Below, in pieces: positions 28,101 to 37,204 of a stretch of 64,000 nt of DNA. Source of the stretch: Eubacteriales bacterium (lineage in GTDB: Bacteria; Bacillota; Clostridia; Lachnospirales; Lachnospiraceae). Where the stretch lies: NCBI GenBank assembly GCA_030536755.1, contig JAUNPJ010000004.1, positions 1 to 64,000 of the forward strand, given 5' to 3'. Within the stretch, counting starts at the first letter, position 1; each line of letters opens with the position of its first letter. The notes under the pieces were generated by a model that had not been told where the DNA came from, ran no database searches, and saw nothing but the letters and a program-made list of their open reading frames with translations. The position numbers and the translations under genes are program-made.

Positions 28101-28991
28101 ATGTCAATTTTTACTGGCGCAGGTGTTGCTATTATCACACCATTTCATGAGGATGGAAGTGTAAATTACGAAAAATTAGGTGAGATCATTGAGGATCAGA
28201 TTGCCAATCATACAGATGCCATTATTATCTGCGGAACTACCGGTGAAGCTTCTACCTTAACTCACGGTGAGCATCTCAAAGCGATCAAATACACGATTGA
28301 TAAAGTAGCAAAGAGAATTCCGGTTATTGCAGGTACCGGTTCCAACTGTACAGAGACTGCAATCATGCTTTCCAAAGAGGCGGAGAGCTATGGAGCAGAT
28401 GGTGTTCTTCTGGTAACTCCATACTACAATAAAGCAACACAGAAAGGTCTGATCGCTCACTTTACTGCAATTGCCAACAGCATTTCCATTCCGGTTGTAC
28501 TGTACAATGTACCAAGCAGAACCGGATGCAACATCCTTCCGGAGACAGCAGTTGCAATGGCAAAAAATGTAGAGAACATCGTAGCGATCAAAGAGGCATC
28601 TGGAAATATTTCTCAGATCGCAAAACTGGCGGCTCTTGCAGATGGATGCATTGATATTTATTCTGGTAATGACGATCAGGTTGTTCCGATTCTGTCACTG
28701 GGCGGTAAGGGTGTTATCTCTGTATTATCCAACGTTGCTCCACAGGAGACACACGATATGTGCCAGAAGTTCTTTGACGGAGATGTAGCAGGAAGCCGTG
28801 AGATTCAGCTCAAAGCTATGGATCTGGTCGACGCATTGTTCTGTGAAGTAAACCCGATTCCGGTAAAAGCTGCTATGAATCTGATGGGATGGAATGTAGG
28901 CGGACTTCGTGCGCCTCTGACTGTTATGGAAGAGGCAAATCAGCAGAGACTGGCAAAAGCGATGGAAGAATTTGGAATTAAACTTGCATAA
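28101..28991 (+). CDS. dapA: 4-hydroxy-tetrahydrodipicolinate synthase
   Basis: 296 residues, a TIM-barrel aldolase of the DHDPS family. It has GTTGEASTL, the catalytic Tyr135 in LYNVPSRTG and the Schiff-base Lys164 in AIKEASG. It condenses pyruvate with aspartate semialdehyde at the branch to diaminopimelate and lysine. ATG 28101 follows AAGGAGG; an earlier in-frame ATG at 28080 precedes that site. It is controlled by the lysine riboswitch upstream and co-transcribed with dapB. Confidence 0.97.
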   Translation: MSIFTGAGVAIITPFHEDGSVNYEKLGEIIEDQIANHTDAIIICGTTGEASTLTHGEHLKAIKYTIDKVAKRIPVIAGTGSNCTETAIMLSKEAESYGADGVLLVTPYYNKATQKGLIAHFTAIANSISIPVVLYNVPSRTGCNILPETAVAMAKNVENIVAIKEASGNISQIAKLAALADGCIDIYSGNDDQVVPILSLGGKGVISVLSNVAPQETHDMCQKFFDGDVAGSREIQLKAMDLVDALFCEVNPIPVKAAMNLMGWNVGGLRAPLTVMEEANQQRLAKAMEEFGIKLA

Positions 28992-29011
28992 GGCATAAGG
29001 AGAAAAAACAA

Positions 29012-29770
29012 ATGACAAAGATAATCATGAACGGCTGCAATGGACATATGGGACAGGTGATTTCCGGTCTTGTAAAAGATGACGCCAATGCGGAGATTGT
29101 AGCTGGTATCGATATGGTGGATTGCCGTGACAACGGATATCCTGTATTTACCAACATTGCAGACTGTGATGTGGAAGCAGATGTACTGATTGATTTTTCT
29201 TCTCCAAAGGCACTGGATTCTATCCTTGCTTACTGTGTGGAGAAACAGCTTCCGGCAGTACTGTGTACAACAGGACTGAGTGAGGATCAGCTCAAACAGG
29301 TAGAAGAGACCAGCAGCAAAGTGGCAATTTTGAAATCTGCAAATATGTCTCTTGGTATCAACACACTGCTGAAACTGATCCAGGATGCGGCGAAAGTTCT
29401 GGCAACAGCCGGATTTGATATGGAAATTGTAGAAAAACACCATAAACTGAAAAAAGATGCTCCAAGTGGAACGGCACTTGCGCTGGCTGACAGCCTGAAT
29501 GAGGCACTGGATCATCAGTATCATTATGTATATGACAGAAGTCAGGATATGAATCCGCGCGATGATAAGGAAATCGGAATTTCCGCAGTCCGCGGAGGCA
29601 CGATCGTTGGAGATCATGATGTGATCTTTGCAGGTCCGGACGAAGTCATTACGTTCTCACACACAGCATATTCCAAGGCTGTATTTGGAAAGGGCGCTGT
29701 GGAGGCAGCAAAATTCCTTGCCGGCAAACCGGCAGGTTATTATCACATGAGTGATGTGATTGAAGGATAA
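29012..29770 (+). CDS. dapB: 4-hydroxy-tetrahydrodipicolinate reductase
   Basis: 252 residues. The N-terminal nucleotide-binding motif is NGCNGHMGQ and the catalytic signature is EKHHKLKKDAPSGTAL. The C-terminal FSHTAYSKAVFGKGAVEAAKFL block matches DapB. It reduces the DapA product with NAD(P)H. It starts 21 bases after dapA with AAGGAG upstream. Confidence 0.97.
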   Translation: MTKIIMNGCNGHMGQVISGLVKDDANAEIVAGIDMVDCRDNGYPVFTNIADCDVEADVLIDFSSPKALDSILAYCVEKQLPAVLCTTGLSEDQLKQVEETSSKVAILKSANMSLGINTLLKLIQDAAKVLATAGFDMEIVEKHHKLKKDAPSGTALALADSLNEALDHQYHYVYDRSQDMNPRDDKEIGISAVRGGTIVGDHDVIFAGPDEVITFSHTAYSKAVFGKGAVEAAKFLAGKPAGYYHMSDVIEG

Positions 29771-29854
29771 CAGTTAAAAAAATGTATAAAATCGCTTTTC
29801 TTTGCTCATATTAATAGCATCAATAAAAAGAATATGGCAAAGGAGAGCACGCAT

Positions 29855-30316
29855 ATGAAAGCAAAGGCATTGAAAAAACTGTTGATGACAGTCACTTTAG
29901 TATTTGTTATGGGAACATTTATGGCCTGTGGAACGAACGGTAATAACAACGGCACAGACAACAATGCAGCCACAGAGCAGAATGCGACGGACAACAACAC
30001 CGGCGATACAGACAATAATAATACTGCCAACGACAATGTGGTAGACAACAATGGAAATAATGCAGACAACAATGCCAATAACAATAACAACAACGACACC
30101 AACAACAATGGCACAAACAATAACACCAACACGAATAATGATGGTGTCGCAGACAATATTGGGCAGGGCATGGAAGACATCGGAAATGGTGTAGGAAATG
30201 CCGTGGATGATATGGTTGGTGATGGCACGACAAATAATAACGACAACAATAACACCAACAACAATGCTGATAATGCGAATAACAATAATAATGCTGCGGA
30301 GAGAGCAAATCCGTAA
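29855..30316 (+). CDS. Asparagine-rich low-complexity lipoprotein
   Basis: 153 residues. A signal peptide ends in the lipobox FMAC with the lipid cysteine at residue 25. Most of the mature chain is Asn with Asp, Thr, Gly and Ala (runs such as NNNNNNDTNNN). Only one island is not low-complexity: about 28 residues (GVADNIGQGMEDIGNGVG and onward) near residue 100, which look like an amphipathic helix. Function is not known; a surface spacer or wall-associated role is possible. ATG 29855 follows AAAGGAGA. A strong terminator follows. Confidence 0.75.
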   Translation: MKAKALKKLLMTVTLVFVMGTFMACGTNGNNNGTDNNAATEQNATDNNTGDTDNNNTANDNVVDNNGNNADNNANNNNNNDTNNNGTNNNTNTNNDGVADNIGQGMEDIGNGVGNAVDDMVGDGTTNNNDNNNTNNNADNANNNNNAAERANP

Positions 30317-30324
30317 TGTAAAGA

Positions 30325-30350
30325 CCTGCCAGAAATGGCAGGCCTTTTTT
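30325..30350 (+). terminator. Terminator after the Asn-rich lipoprotein gene
   Basis: Perfect arms CCTGCC and GGCAGG, a 6-base loop and a TTTTTT tract. Confidence 0.9.
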
Positions 30351-30362
30351 ACGGACAAGCGC

Positions 30363-30482
30363 GGTCATGTGGAAAGCCGCCCTGTGCAAATGGATGTTCG
30401 GAAACCTTCAAACTCAACCTTGCCGTTGGGAGGCTGTTTCGTTGACCCGGAAAGTGGTATACATACGATCTGTCCCCTGTCT
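30363..30482. repeat. Diverged dispersed repeat, copy B
   Basis: This is the partner of the repeat at 54-252: GGTCATGTGGAAAG is identical, a 29-base block at 30440-30468 matches 118-146 with 3 differences, and CTGTCCCCTGT follows. It lies between a terminator and the convergent hisA stop. Confidence 0.5.
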
Positions 30483-30484
30483 GG

Positions 30485-31258
30485 TTATCGCATATACGTC
30501 AGAACTTTTTCGTATTCCATCGTGCCGCCGAAAAGATCGAGCGCACTTCCGATAGTCACATCCAGATGATTTTTTCCGTATTGGCGCAATGCATCCAGAT
30601 CCGCAAAGCTGCCGACACCTCCGGCGTAAGTCATCGGAATCTCCCCGTATTCAGCGAGAAGCTGCACGAGTTCTGTCTCGATTCCCCTGGCTTTTCCCTC
30701 TACGTCTACGGCATGGATCAGAAATTCATCACAGTAAGAACCAAGTTCCCGAAGTGCATCCAGATCGAGTTTCATGTCAGTGAATTTCTGCCAGCGGTCG
30801 GTTACCACATAGTAATCGCCGTCCTTTTTGCGGCAGCTCAGATCAAGAACGAGATGTTCCTTTCCAACAGATTTCACCATCTTTTCCAGATTTTCATAAG
30901 AAATTTTACCATCTTTAAATACATACGAGGTGACGATGACATGGCTGGCACCGGCATCCAGATATTCGGCTGCGTTATCGGCATGAATGCCTCCTCCGAT
31001 CTGCATACCGCCAGGGTAAGCGCGGAGTGCACCGAGCGCCTGCGATTTTGTCGCTTCATAATACTCGGAAGAAGAGGGATTCAGAAGAATGATATGTCCC
31101 CCCTGTAAGCCTGCTTTCTGATAAAGTTTTGCAAAAAATGCTGCATCCTGTGTGGCAACAAAGTTTTCCTGCGCCTGATCTCCGGCATCTTTCAGGCTTC
31201 CGCCTACAATCTGTTTTACCTGTCCGTTGTGTATATCAATGCATGGTCGAAATCTCAT
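30485..31258 (-). CDS. hisA: ProFAR isomerase of the eukaryotic HisA type
   Basis: 257 residues. It begins MRFRPCIDIHNGQVKQIVGG and contains GGHIILLNP, YPGGMQIGGGIHADNA, HVIVTSYVF and MTYAGGVGSFADL, a pattern shared with fungal and plant HIS6/HISN3 rather than ordinary bacterial HisA (which starts MIIPAIDL). It isomerises the ProFAR intermediate of histidine synthesis. No other his gene is nearby. The ribosome binding site is GGAGGAT. The gene lies between repeat copy B and MITE copy 2. Confidence 0.85.
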   Translation of the reverse strand: MRFRPCIDIHNGQVKQIVGGSLKDAGDQAQENFVATQDAAFFAKLYQKAGLQGGHIILLNPSSSEYYEATKSQALGALRAYPGGMQIGGGIHADNAAEYLDAGASHVIVTSYVFKDGKISYENLEKMVKSVGKEHLVLDLSCRKKDGDYYVVTDRWQKFTDMKLDLDALRELGSYCDEFLIHAVDVEGKARGIETELVQLLAEYGEIPMTYAGGVGSFADLDALRQYGKNHLDVTIGSALDLFGGTMEYEKVLTYMR

Positions 31259-31335
31259 CTTATATCCTCCAGATTTATCGTATTTATAACTATTTTAAAG
31301 ATATACATATTTTAGCAAAGTTTGCAGTAATAGAA

Positions 31336-31494
31336 AAGTATTTGTTACTGTTCACACGGCACTATCCCGCGAGGTGTTTTGGCATGAATATGCCAAAATC
31401 CCGAGACATACAAGCCAAAATTCCATTGCCGAAGGCAATCTGGAATGAATTTTGGCTAAGTTACTGTGAACGGAGTGAACAGTAACAAGTATTT
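31336..31494. mobile_element. MITE-like 142-bp element, copy 2, with flanking direct repeats
   Basis: The element at 31344-31485 is identical to copy 1. AAGTATTT flanks it on both sides (31336-31343 and 31487-31494), with an extra terminal C (31486) completing GTTACTG...CAGTAAC. It lies between the hisA start and the hibernation factor promoter. Confidence 0.85.
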
Positions 31495-31546
31495 CTGAAA
31501 ATTGTATAAAATGATTACAAAATGGATACTAAATCCGGAGAAAGTA

Positions 31547-31555
31547 TGTTATAAT
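31547..31555 (+). promoter_or_regulatory. Extended -10 promoter of the hibernation factor gene
   Basis: TGT directly before TATAAT (31550-31555). No good -35 is seen at the usual distance, as is allowed for extended -10 promoters. Confidence 0.5.
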
Positions 31556-31606
31556 AAGGCTACCAGAGGGACTTCCCTCTAAATAAACGACAAAGGGGTT
31601 GATTCT

Positions 31607-32134
31607 ATGCGTTTTATTATTAGCGGTAAGAACATTGATGTGACAGAAGGATTAAGAGCAGCAGTTGAGGACAAGCTTGGAAAGCTGGAAAGATATTTCA
31701 CTCCCGATACAGAGATTATTGTTACTTTAAGTGTTGAGAAAGAAAGACAGAAGATTGAGGTGACGATACCGGTCAAAGGCAACATCATCCGTTCGGAGCA
31801 GGTAAGCAATGATATGTATGTGTCGATCGATCTGGTAGAAGAAGTCATTGAGAGACAATTAAGAAAATACAAAAATAAAATCGTAGACAAAAAACAGGAA
31901 GGCGGCAACTTCCAGCAGGCATTTATGGAGAAGGAGTTCGAGGAAGAGGATGAGGTAAACATCATCCGCACCAAGAGATTTGGTATGAAACCGATGTATC
32001 CGGAAGATGCATGTGTACAGATGGAATTGCTGGGACATAATTTCTTCGTTTTCAGAAATGCGGAGACAGAAGAAGTAAATGTGGTTTATAAGAGAAAAGG
32101 AAACACATATGGGCTGATTGAGCCGGAATGCTAA
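31607..32134 (+). CDS. hpf: Long-form ribosome hibernation-promoting factor
   Basis: 175 residues. The N-terminal S30AE/HPF domain (MRFIISGKNIDVTEGLRAAVEDKLGKLERYF...) binds the small subunit. A charged linker follows, and a C-terminal dimerisation domain from about residue 120 (KRFGMKPMYPEDACVQMELLGHNFFVF...VVYKRKGNTYGLIEPE) lets the long form make 100S ribosome dimers by itself. The ribosome binding site is AAAGGGG. Confidence 0.95.
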   Translation: MRFIISGKNIDVTEGLRAAVEDKLGKLERYFTPDTEIIVTLSVEKERQKIEVTIPVKGNIIRSEQVSNDMYVSIDLVEEVIERQLRKYKNKIVDKKQEGGNFQQAFMEKEFEEEDEVNIIRTKRFGMKPMYPEDACVQMELLGHNFFVFRNAETEEVNVVYKRKGNTYGLIEPEC

Positions 32135-32146
32135 TAAGAAATACAG

Positions 32147-32181
32147 GCGGGGTGCTTCTCGATGGTACCTCGCTATTTTTA
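32147..32181 (+). terminator. Terminator after the hibernation factor gene
   Basis: Arms GCGGGGT and ACCTCGC (one G-U pair) followed by TATTTTTAT. A second small hairpin (GCTGGAA/TTCCAGC) follows at about 32185. Confidence 0.7.
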
Positions 32182-32305
32182 TGGGCTGGAATATTCTTCC
32201 AGCTTATAAAATCTTCCTGATTTTTATGAAATTGGTGATTATGAACAAAAACGATAAAAAAAGATTGTGAGAATGTCTGAAATGAGTAATTTTGTCCAAA
32301 ATCTA

Positions 32306-32334
32306 TTGACGAATCTAGTAAAATCGATTATTAT
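32306..32334 (+). promoter_or_regulatory. Promoter of the TRAP transporter-transketolase locus
   Basis: TTGACG (32306-32311), a 17-base spacer and TATTAT (32329-32334). It would give an 80-base leader before dctP, room for a regulator such as the GntR protein encoded downstream. Confidence 0.6.
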
Positions 32335-32419
32335 AACATCAACAACTTACATCAGACGTTATACATAAGCTGAACAGACAAAAGATGTAAGGCGAAAAGA
32401 AAAGGAGAAGGAGGTAACT

Positions 32420-33451
32420 ATGAAACGCAAAATCGCTATAATGACAGCGGGAGCACTTCTGGCCAGTACATTACTTATGGGGTGTGGCAATAGTACAGAG
32501 ACAGGCGCAGACAGTGCAGCAAACAGCGAATATCAGAAAATTGAACTGACAATGGCAGTCAATGGAACCGATATTCAGATTGACAGTCTGGTGGCAGACC
32601 AATTTGCAAAGCTGGTTGAGGAACGGTCCGGGGGGAACGTGACAGTAGCAGTCTTTCCGAATGACCAGTTAGCCGGAGGAAATGCCACAAAAGGTGTCGA
32701 GATGGTGGCAGTAGGAAGTACCGACCTTGCAGCATACGCAACCTGCGTAATGGCAGCTTTGGACAGCAAACTTGCAGCAGGAACCATCCCATGGCTCTTC
32801 AACAGTTATGAAGAGGCAAGAACCGTCATCGATGAGACGGGCTATAAATATTACGAGGAACTTCTGGCAAACAAAGGAATTACCTATCTTGGTTCTTTCC
32901 ACAACGGTTTCCGCCAGATCAGCAACAGTAAACATGCCGTAGAGACACCGGAAGATGTAAAGGGACTGAAGATTCGAGTTCCTGGCGGTGAGATCTACAT
33001 GGACTTCTGGAAGACACTGAAGGCTGACCCGGTAGCCATGAGCTGGAGTGAGGTATATACAGCCATCCAGCAGGGAACGATTGATGGTCAGGAGAATGGA
33101 TGCAGCATCACAGATTCTGCAAAAATGGATGAGATCCAGGATTACATGACAATCTGGAATTATACATACGAAAATGATTTATTTGTGGCAAACACAGAAA
33201 TCTGGAACAGTCTGGAAGAAAACACAAGAGAACTGCTTTCTGAATGTGCCGTTGAGGCATGCAACTGGGGTCGTGACAAACTGGAAGCAGACGAGGAAAA
33301 CCTGATCAAAGGCTTTGAAGAAGGCGGTATGCAGGTGACCAGACTGAATGACGAACAGCTTCAGACATTCAAGGATGCGGTAGAACCGATGCGAGAGAAA
33401 TACATCGAAAAATATGGAGACGCAGCAAGAGAAGCATTCCAGATTGATTAA
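32420..33451 (+). CDS. dctP: TRAP transporter substrate-binding lipoprotein (DctP family)
   Basis: 343 residues. The signal peptide ends LLMGC with lipid cysteine at residue 22. The DctP fold follows: the family arginine segment GLKIRVPGG, then MSWSEVYTAIQQGTIDGQENG, the standard TRAP signature. It captures a small organic acid, sugar acid or similar ligand for the DctQM permease encoded next. The ribosome binding site is AAGGAGG. Confidence 0.93.
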   Translation: MKRKIAIMTAGALLASTLLMGCGNSTETGADSAANSEYQKIELTMAVNGTDIQIDSLVADQFAKLVEERSGGNVTVAVFPNDQLAGGNATKGVEMVAVGSTDLAAYATCVMAALDSKLAAGTIPWLFNSYEEARTVIDETGYKYYEELLANKGITYLGSFHNGFRQISNSKHAVETPEDVKGLKIRVPGGEIYMDFWKTLKADPVAMSWSEVYTAIQQGTIDGQENGCSITDSAKMDEIQDYMTIWNYTYENDLFVANTEIWNSLEENTRELLSECAVEACNWGRDKLEADEENLIKGFEEGGMQVTRLNDEQLQTFKDAVEPMREKYIEKYGDAAREAFQID

Positions 33452-33464
33452 AATGGAGGATACA

Positions 33465-33944
33465 ATGAAGATATTAGACTATATTGAAGAAATTGTCACA
33501 GTAATCTGCATGATCGTCATGACAGTACTGACATTTGCCAACGTTATAGCCAGATATGTATTCAGTGCATCTTTTTCCTTCTCGGAAGAAATCACAACAT
33601 ATTTGTTCGTACTGGCAAGTTTATTGGGCTCAGCAATTGCAGCCAAAAGAAAAGCGCACCTTGGTCTTACGATTCTGACCGATAATTTAAGTGCAGGTGC
33701 AGCTAAAATTTGTAACGTGATCGGATATGCATTTGGAGTTATTTTCTCAGGCGGAATTTTTTACTACGGAATTCTGATGGTAATCAGCCAATATAATCTG
33801 GGACAGAAAACAGCAGGAATGCAGTGGCCGGAATGGATTTTCGGTTCCTTCGTTCCGATCGGATCGCTGTTTGTCCTGATTAGATTCATACAATTGACTG
33901 TGAATGCAGTAAAAGAAGAACCAAAGAAGGAGGTTAAAGCATGA
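33465..33944 (+). CDS. dctQ: TRAP transporter small permease subunit (DctQ)
   Basis: About 159 residues with four membrane helices and the DctQ motifs RYVFSASFSFSEEITTYLFVLASLLGSA and AAKRKAHLGL. ATG 33465 follows ATGGAGG; a longer in-frame start at 33414 lies within dctP. Its end overlaps the start of dctM by 4 bases. Confidence 0.92.
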   Translation: MKILDYIEEIVTVICMIVMTVLTFANVIARYVFSASFSFSEEITTYLFVLASLLGSAIAAKRKAHLGLTILTDNLSAGAAKICNVIGYAFGVIFSGGIFYYGILMVISQYNLGQKTAGMQWPEWIFGSFVPIGSLFVLIRFIQLTVNAVKEEPKKEVKA

Positions 33945-35224
33945 TTGCAGCAGTATTATTTATCACCTTTGCAGTACTCCTGATTTTAGGAACTCCCATT
34001 GCAGTGTGCCTTGGCTTATCCAGCGTAGTGACGATGATCGTACAGGGCGCAGGAAGACCTTTAGACGCCATCATGAGCAGCCTTCCAAGACTGGTATCAT
34101 CGTCTACCAGCAAATTCGTTCTTCTGGCAATTCCATTTTTTATCCTTGCCGGAAACATTATGGAAAAGGCGGGAATTTCCCGAAGACTGATCAATCTCGC
34201 TGAGAAGTGTGTTGGTCACATCCGCGGCGGTGTTGCGATTGTCTGCGTAGTCGTTGCTTGTTTCTTCGCAGCAATCTCCGGATCTGGCCCGGCGACCGTA
34301 GCGGCCCTCGGAGTCATCCTTGTACCGGCTATGATTAATGCCGGATACAAACCCGCATTTTCCGCAGCCTTGATGGCAGCAGCAGGTGCAATCGGAGTTG
34401 TAATCCCTCCCAGCATTACGTTTGTAGTGTACGGCTCCATCGCTGATACCTCCATCGGTGACCTGTTTAAATCAGGAATGATTCCTGGTGTGCTCATGGG
34501 TACTGCACTGGCCCTTACCGCTCTCTGGATCGGAAGAAAATCAGATCTGAAGACCATGCCAAAAGCATCCGGCAAGGAAAGATGGGATGCATTCAAAGAT
34601 GCCTTCTGGGGATTACTGATGCCGGTTATCATCCTGGGTGGTATCTATGGAGGAATCTTCACACCAACAGAAGCCGCAGCTGTATCTGCTGTATATGGTC
34701 TGGTAGTCGGTGTGTTTGTATACAAAGAAGTAAAACTGAAAGAACTGTATGCGATTTTCGTAGACTCCGCTTCTACAACAGCAACTGTTATGTTCATTAC
34801 CATCGGTGCATCGCTGTTCGCATACGTACTGACAAGGGCAAGACTTGACGTTGCAATCAGCCAGGCAATGGTAAATGCAACAGGCGGAAGCAAGATCATC
34901 TTCTTCCTGATCGTCAATGTGATTCTGCTGATTGCCGGATGCTTCCTGGATTCAACCTCAGCACTTTACATTTTCACACCGCTGTTTGTTCCGGTAGCAA
35001 CTGCTCTTGGAATTGACCTGGTTCACCTTGGAACTGTTATGATCGTAAACCTGGCAATCGGTCTGTTTACACCGCCGGTTGGTGTAAACCTCTATGTGGG
35101 ATGTGGAATTGCCGATGTCAAGATCAAAGACATCTCGGCAGCCGTGGTACCTCTTTTGATCGCATCCCTGATTGTATTATTGCTTGTAACCTATATACCA
35201 CAAATTTCATTGCTTTTAGTCTAG
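33941..35224 (+). CDS. dctM: TRAP transporter large permease subunit (DctM)
   Basis: 427 residues with about 12 membrane helices and the DctM motifs LLAIPFFILAGNIMEKAGIS, SGSGPATVAALG, VIPPSITFVVYG and GGIFTPTEAAAVSAVYG. Together with DctP and DctQ it forms a Na+-driven importer. It overlaps dctQ by the ATGA arrangement. Confidence 0.95.
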   Translation: MIAAVLFITFAVLLILGTPIAVCLGLSSVVTMIVQGAGRPLDAIMSSLPRLVSSSTSKFVLLAIPFFILAGNIMEKAGISRRLINLAEKCVGHIRGGVAIVCVVVACFFAAISGSGPATVAALGVILVPAMINAGYKPAFSAALMAAAGAIGVVIPPSITFVVYGSIADTSIGDLFKSGMIPGVLMGTALALTALWIGRKSDLKTMPKASGKERWDAFKDAFWGLLMPVIILGGIYGGIFTPTEAAAVSAVYGLVVGVFVYKEVKLKELYAIFVDSASTTATVMFITIGASLFAYVLTRARLDVAISQAMVNATGGSKIIFFLIVNVILLIAGCFLDSTSALYIFTPLFVPVATALGIDLVHLGTVMIVNLAIGLFTPPVGVNLYVGCGIADVKIKDISAAVVPLLIASLIVLLLVTYIPQISLLLV

Positions 35225-35237
35225 GAGAAAAAATATT

Positions 35238-36071
35238 ATGAGTGAAATGAGTATCAAAGATTTAAAAAATCAGGCGACAGACCTGCGCAAAAAAGTTATC
35301 AAAATGATTTATGAAGCACAGTCCGGACATCCAGGCGGATCTCTTTCCGCAGCAGACTTCGTGACAGCCTGCTACTTCAAAGAAATGAACCTTGACCCGA
35401 AAAATCCGAAATGGGAAGACAGAGACCGTTTCATCTTATCCAAAGGTCATGTTTGCCCGATTCAGTATGCAGCACTGGCAACTTTGGGATTCTTTGACGA
35501 GGAAGTTCTTGCTACACTTCGTAAAGAGGGTTCCATCCTTCAGGGACATCCGGATATGAAAAAATGCCCTGGTATCGACATCTCCACAGGTTCTCTCGGA
35601 CAGGGACTTGCCTGCGGCGTTGGAATGGGTGTTGTAGCAAAAGCTGACAACAAAGATTACCGTGTATTCGTAGTAGTCGGTGACGGTGAGTGTCAGGAAG
35701 GTGAAATCTGGGAGGCAGCTCAGACAGCCAACAAATACAAACTGGACAACCTGATCGTATTCGTAGACAACAACAACCTGCAGCTGGATGGTACGACAGA
35801 TGAGGTTATGCCGAACATCAATTTAGGTAAAAAATTCGAAGCATTCGGATTTGAGACATTTGACATTGACGGACACAATATGGAAGAAATCGTTGCAACA
35901 CTGGACAAGATCCGTGCATCCAAGAATGGAAAGCCAAAATGCATCTTCGCAAACACGGTAAAAGGAAAAGGCGTATCCTTCATGGAGAATCAGTGCGGAT
36001 GGCACGGTGTGGCACCAAACAAGGAACAGTATGAACAGGCAATGAAAGAATTAGATGCTCAGTATATCTAA
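35238..36071 (+). CDS. Transketolase, N-terminal subunit (split form)
   Basis: 277 residues: the TPP diphosphate-binding half. It has GHPGGSLSAADFVTACYF, SKGHVCPIQYAALATLG, GSLGQGLACGVGMG and the GDGECQEGEIWEAAQTANKYKLDNLIVFVDNN metal site. The partner half is the next gene. Being co-transcribed with a TRAP importer and an SDR, it more likely acts on the imported compound than in the housekeeping pentose pathway. Confidence 0.93.
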   Translation: MSEMSIKDLKNQATDLRKKVIKMIYEAQSGHPGGSLSAADFVTACYFKEMNLDPKNPKWEDRDRFILSKGHVCPIQYAALATLGFFDEEVLATLRKEGSILQGHPDMKKCPGIDISTGSLGQGLACGVGMGVVAKADNKDYRVFVVVGDGECQEGEIWEAAQTANKYKLDNLIVFVDNNNLQLDGTTDEVMPNINLGKKFEAFGFETFDIDGHNMEEIVATLDKIRASKNGKPKCIFANTVKGKGVSFMENQCGWHGVAPNKEQYEQAMKELDAQYI

Positions 36072-36092
36072 TGAGATGAAGGAGGAACAGCA

Positions 36093-37022
36093 ATGAGTGA
36101 GATTAAGAAAGCAACCCGTGAGGGATTTGGTGAAGAGATCGTTAAATTAGGAAAAAAAGACAACAAGATTTATGTAGTGGACGTAGATATAGGTAAATCC
36201 TGCAAAACAGGTGAGTTCCGCAAAGAACTTCCAGAGCAGTACTTTAACGTAGGTATTGCAGAGCAGAACGCAGCAGGTGTGGCAGCAGGTATGGCAACAT
36301 GCGGAAAAGTTCCTTTCGTCGTTACTTACGCAGTATTTGGTTCTTTGAGAATGTGTGAGATGATCCGTCAGGAAATCTGCTATCCGAACCTGAATGTGAA
36401 GATCGCATGCTCCCACGGCGGTGTAACACCGGCCAATGACGGTGCAAGCCATCAGTGTATTGAGGACCTTGGTGTACTGAGAACACTGCCAAATATGACA
36501 GTCGTAATGCCGGCAGATTATGTTTCCGCTAAGAAACTGGTAGCAGCTTCTGCTGAGATGTATGGCCCATGCTACTTAAGATTTACAAGAGATTCCATTC
36601 CGGTCATCTATGATGAGGATGCTGAGTTTGTCATTGGTAAGGCAAACAAACTGAAAGAAGGTAAAGATGTGGCAATCATAGCAAACGGCGATACCGTATG
36701 CATCGCTCTGAAAGCAGCAGAGCAGCTTGAGGCTGAGGGAATCAGTGTAAAACTGTTTGATATGCACACAATCAAACCTCTCGATGTCGATGCAGTAAAA
36801 GAATGTATGGAAATCGGCAAGATCATCACAGTCGAAGATCACAACATCATCAACGGTCTTGGCGGAGCTGTCTGCGAAGTAGCAGCAGAACAGGGAAATA
36901 CAATCGTAAAACGTATCGGTATCCAGGATCAGTTCGGACAGTCTGCTCCATATGAGAGACTGCTGGAGATGAATGGAATCACAGTTGAAAATATTGTTAA
37001 CACAGCAAAAACATTGATGTAA
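36093..37022 (+). CDS. Transketolase, C-terminal subunit (split form)
   Basis: 309 residues: the pyrimidine-binding domain (YFNVGIAEQNAAGVAAGMATCGKVPFVVTYAVF with the catalytic glutamate) and the C-terminal domain (VKLFDMHTIKPLDVDAVKE). It is translated 21 bases after its partner. Split transketolases of this kind are common in Clostridia, often beside sugar-specific genes. Confidence 0.93.
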   Translation: MSEIKKATREGFGEEIVKLGKKDNKIYVVDVDIGKSCKTGEFRKELPEQYFNVGIAEQNAAGVAAGMATCGKVPFVVTYAVFGSLRMCEMIRQEICYPNLNVKIACSHGGVTPANDGASHQCIEDLGVLRTLPNMTVVMPADYVSAKKLVAASAEMYGPCYLRFTRDSIPVIYDEDAEFVIGKANKLKEGKDVAIIANGDTVCIALKAAEQLEAEGISVKLFDMHTIKPLDVDAVKECMEIGKIITVEDHNIINGLGGAVCEVAAEQGNTIVKRIGIQDQFGQSAPYERLLEMNGITVENIVNTAKTLM

Positions 37023-37204
37023 TTTTGCTCCAATGCATCATATGTTAGTCATAAGTTGAACTGATGCGGCAGTTGGCCCTCTCTCATTCACACCCCCGCC
37101 AGTCTGCCGCAAAAAAGAAAAAAGGGAAAACAGCAAAACAAAGGGAAAAAGGAAAAAGGTATTTCATTATATAGAACGCAAAAATAGAAAAGGAGAATAA
37201 AATC

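Noticed and set aside
29806..30285. Leu/Val/Ser-rich antisense frame opposite the Asn-rich lipoprotein, which could look like a membrane protein
   Set aside because: The composition follows directly from the complement of AAC/AAT repeats, and there is no ribosome binding site.
37060..37130. GCGGCAG/CTGCCGC hairpin after the transketolase C-terminal gene considered as a terminator
   Set aside because: It is followed by an A-rich, not T-rich, stretch on the coding strand and has a very long loop, so it is not a typical terminator for this transcript.
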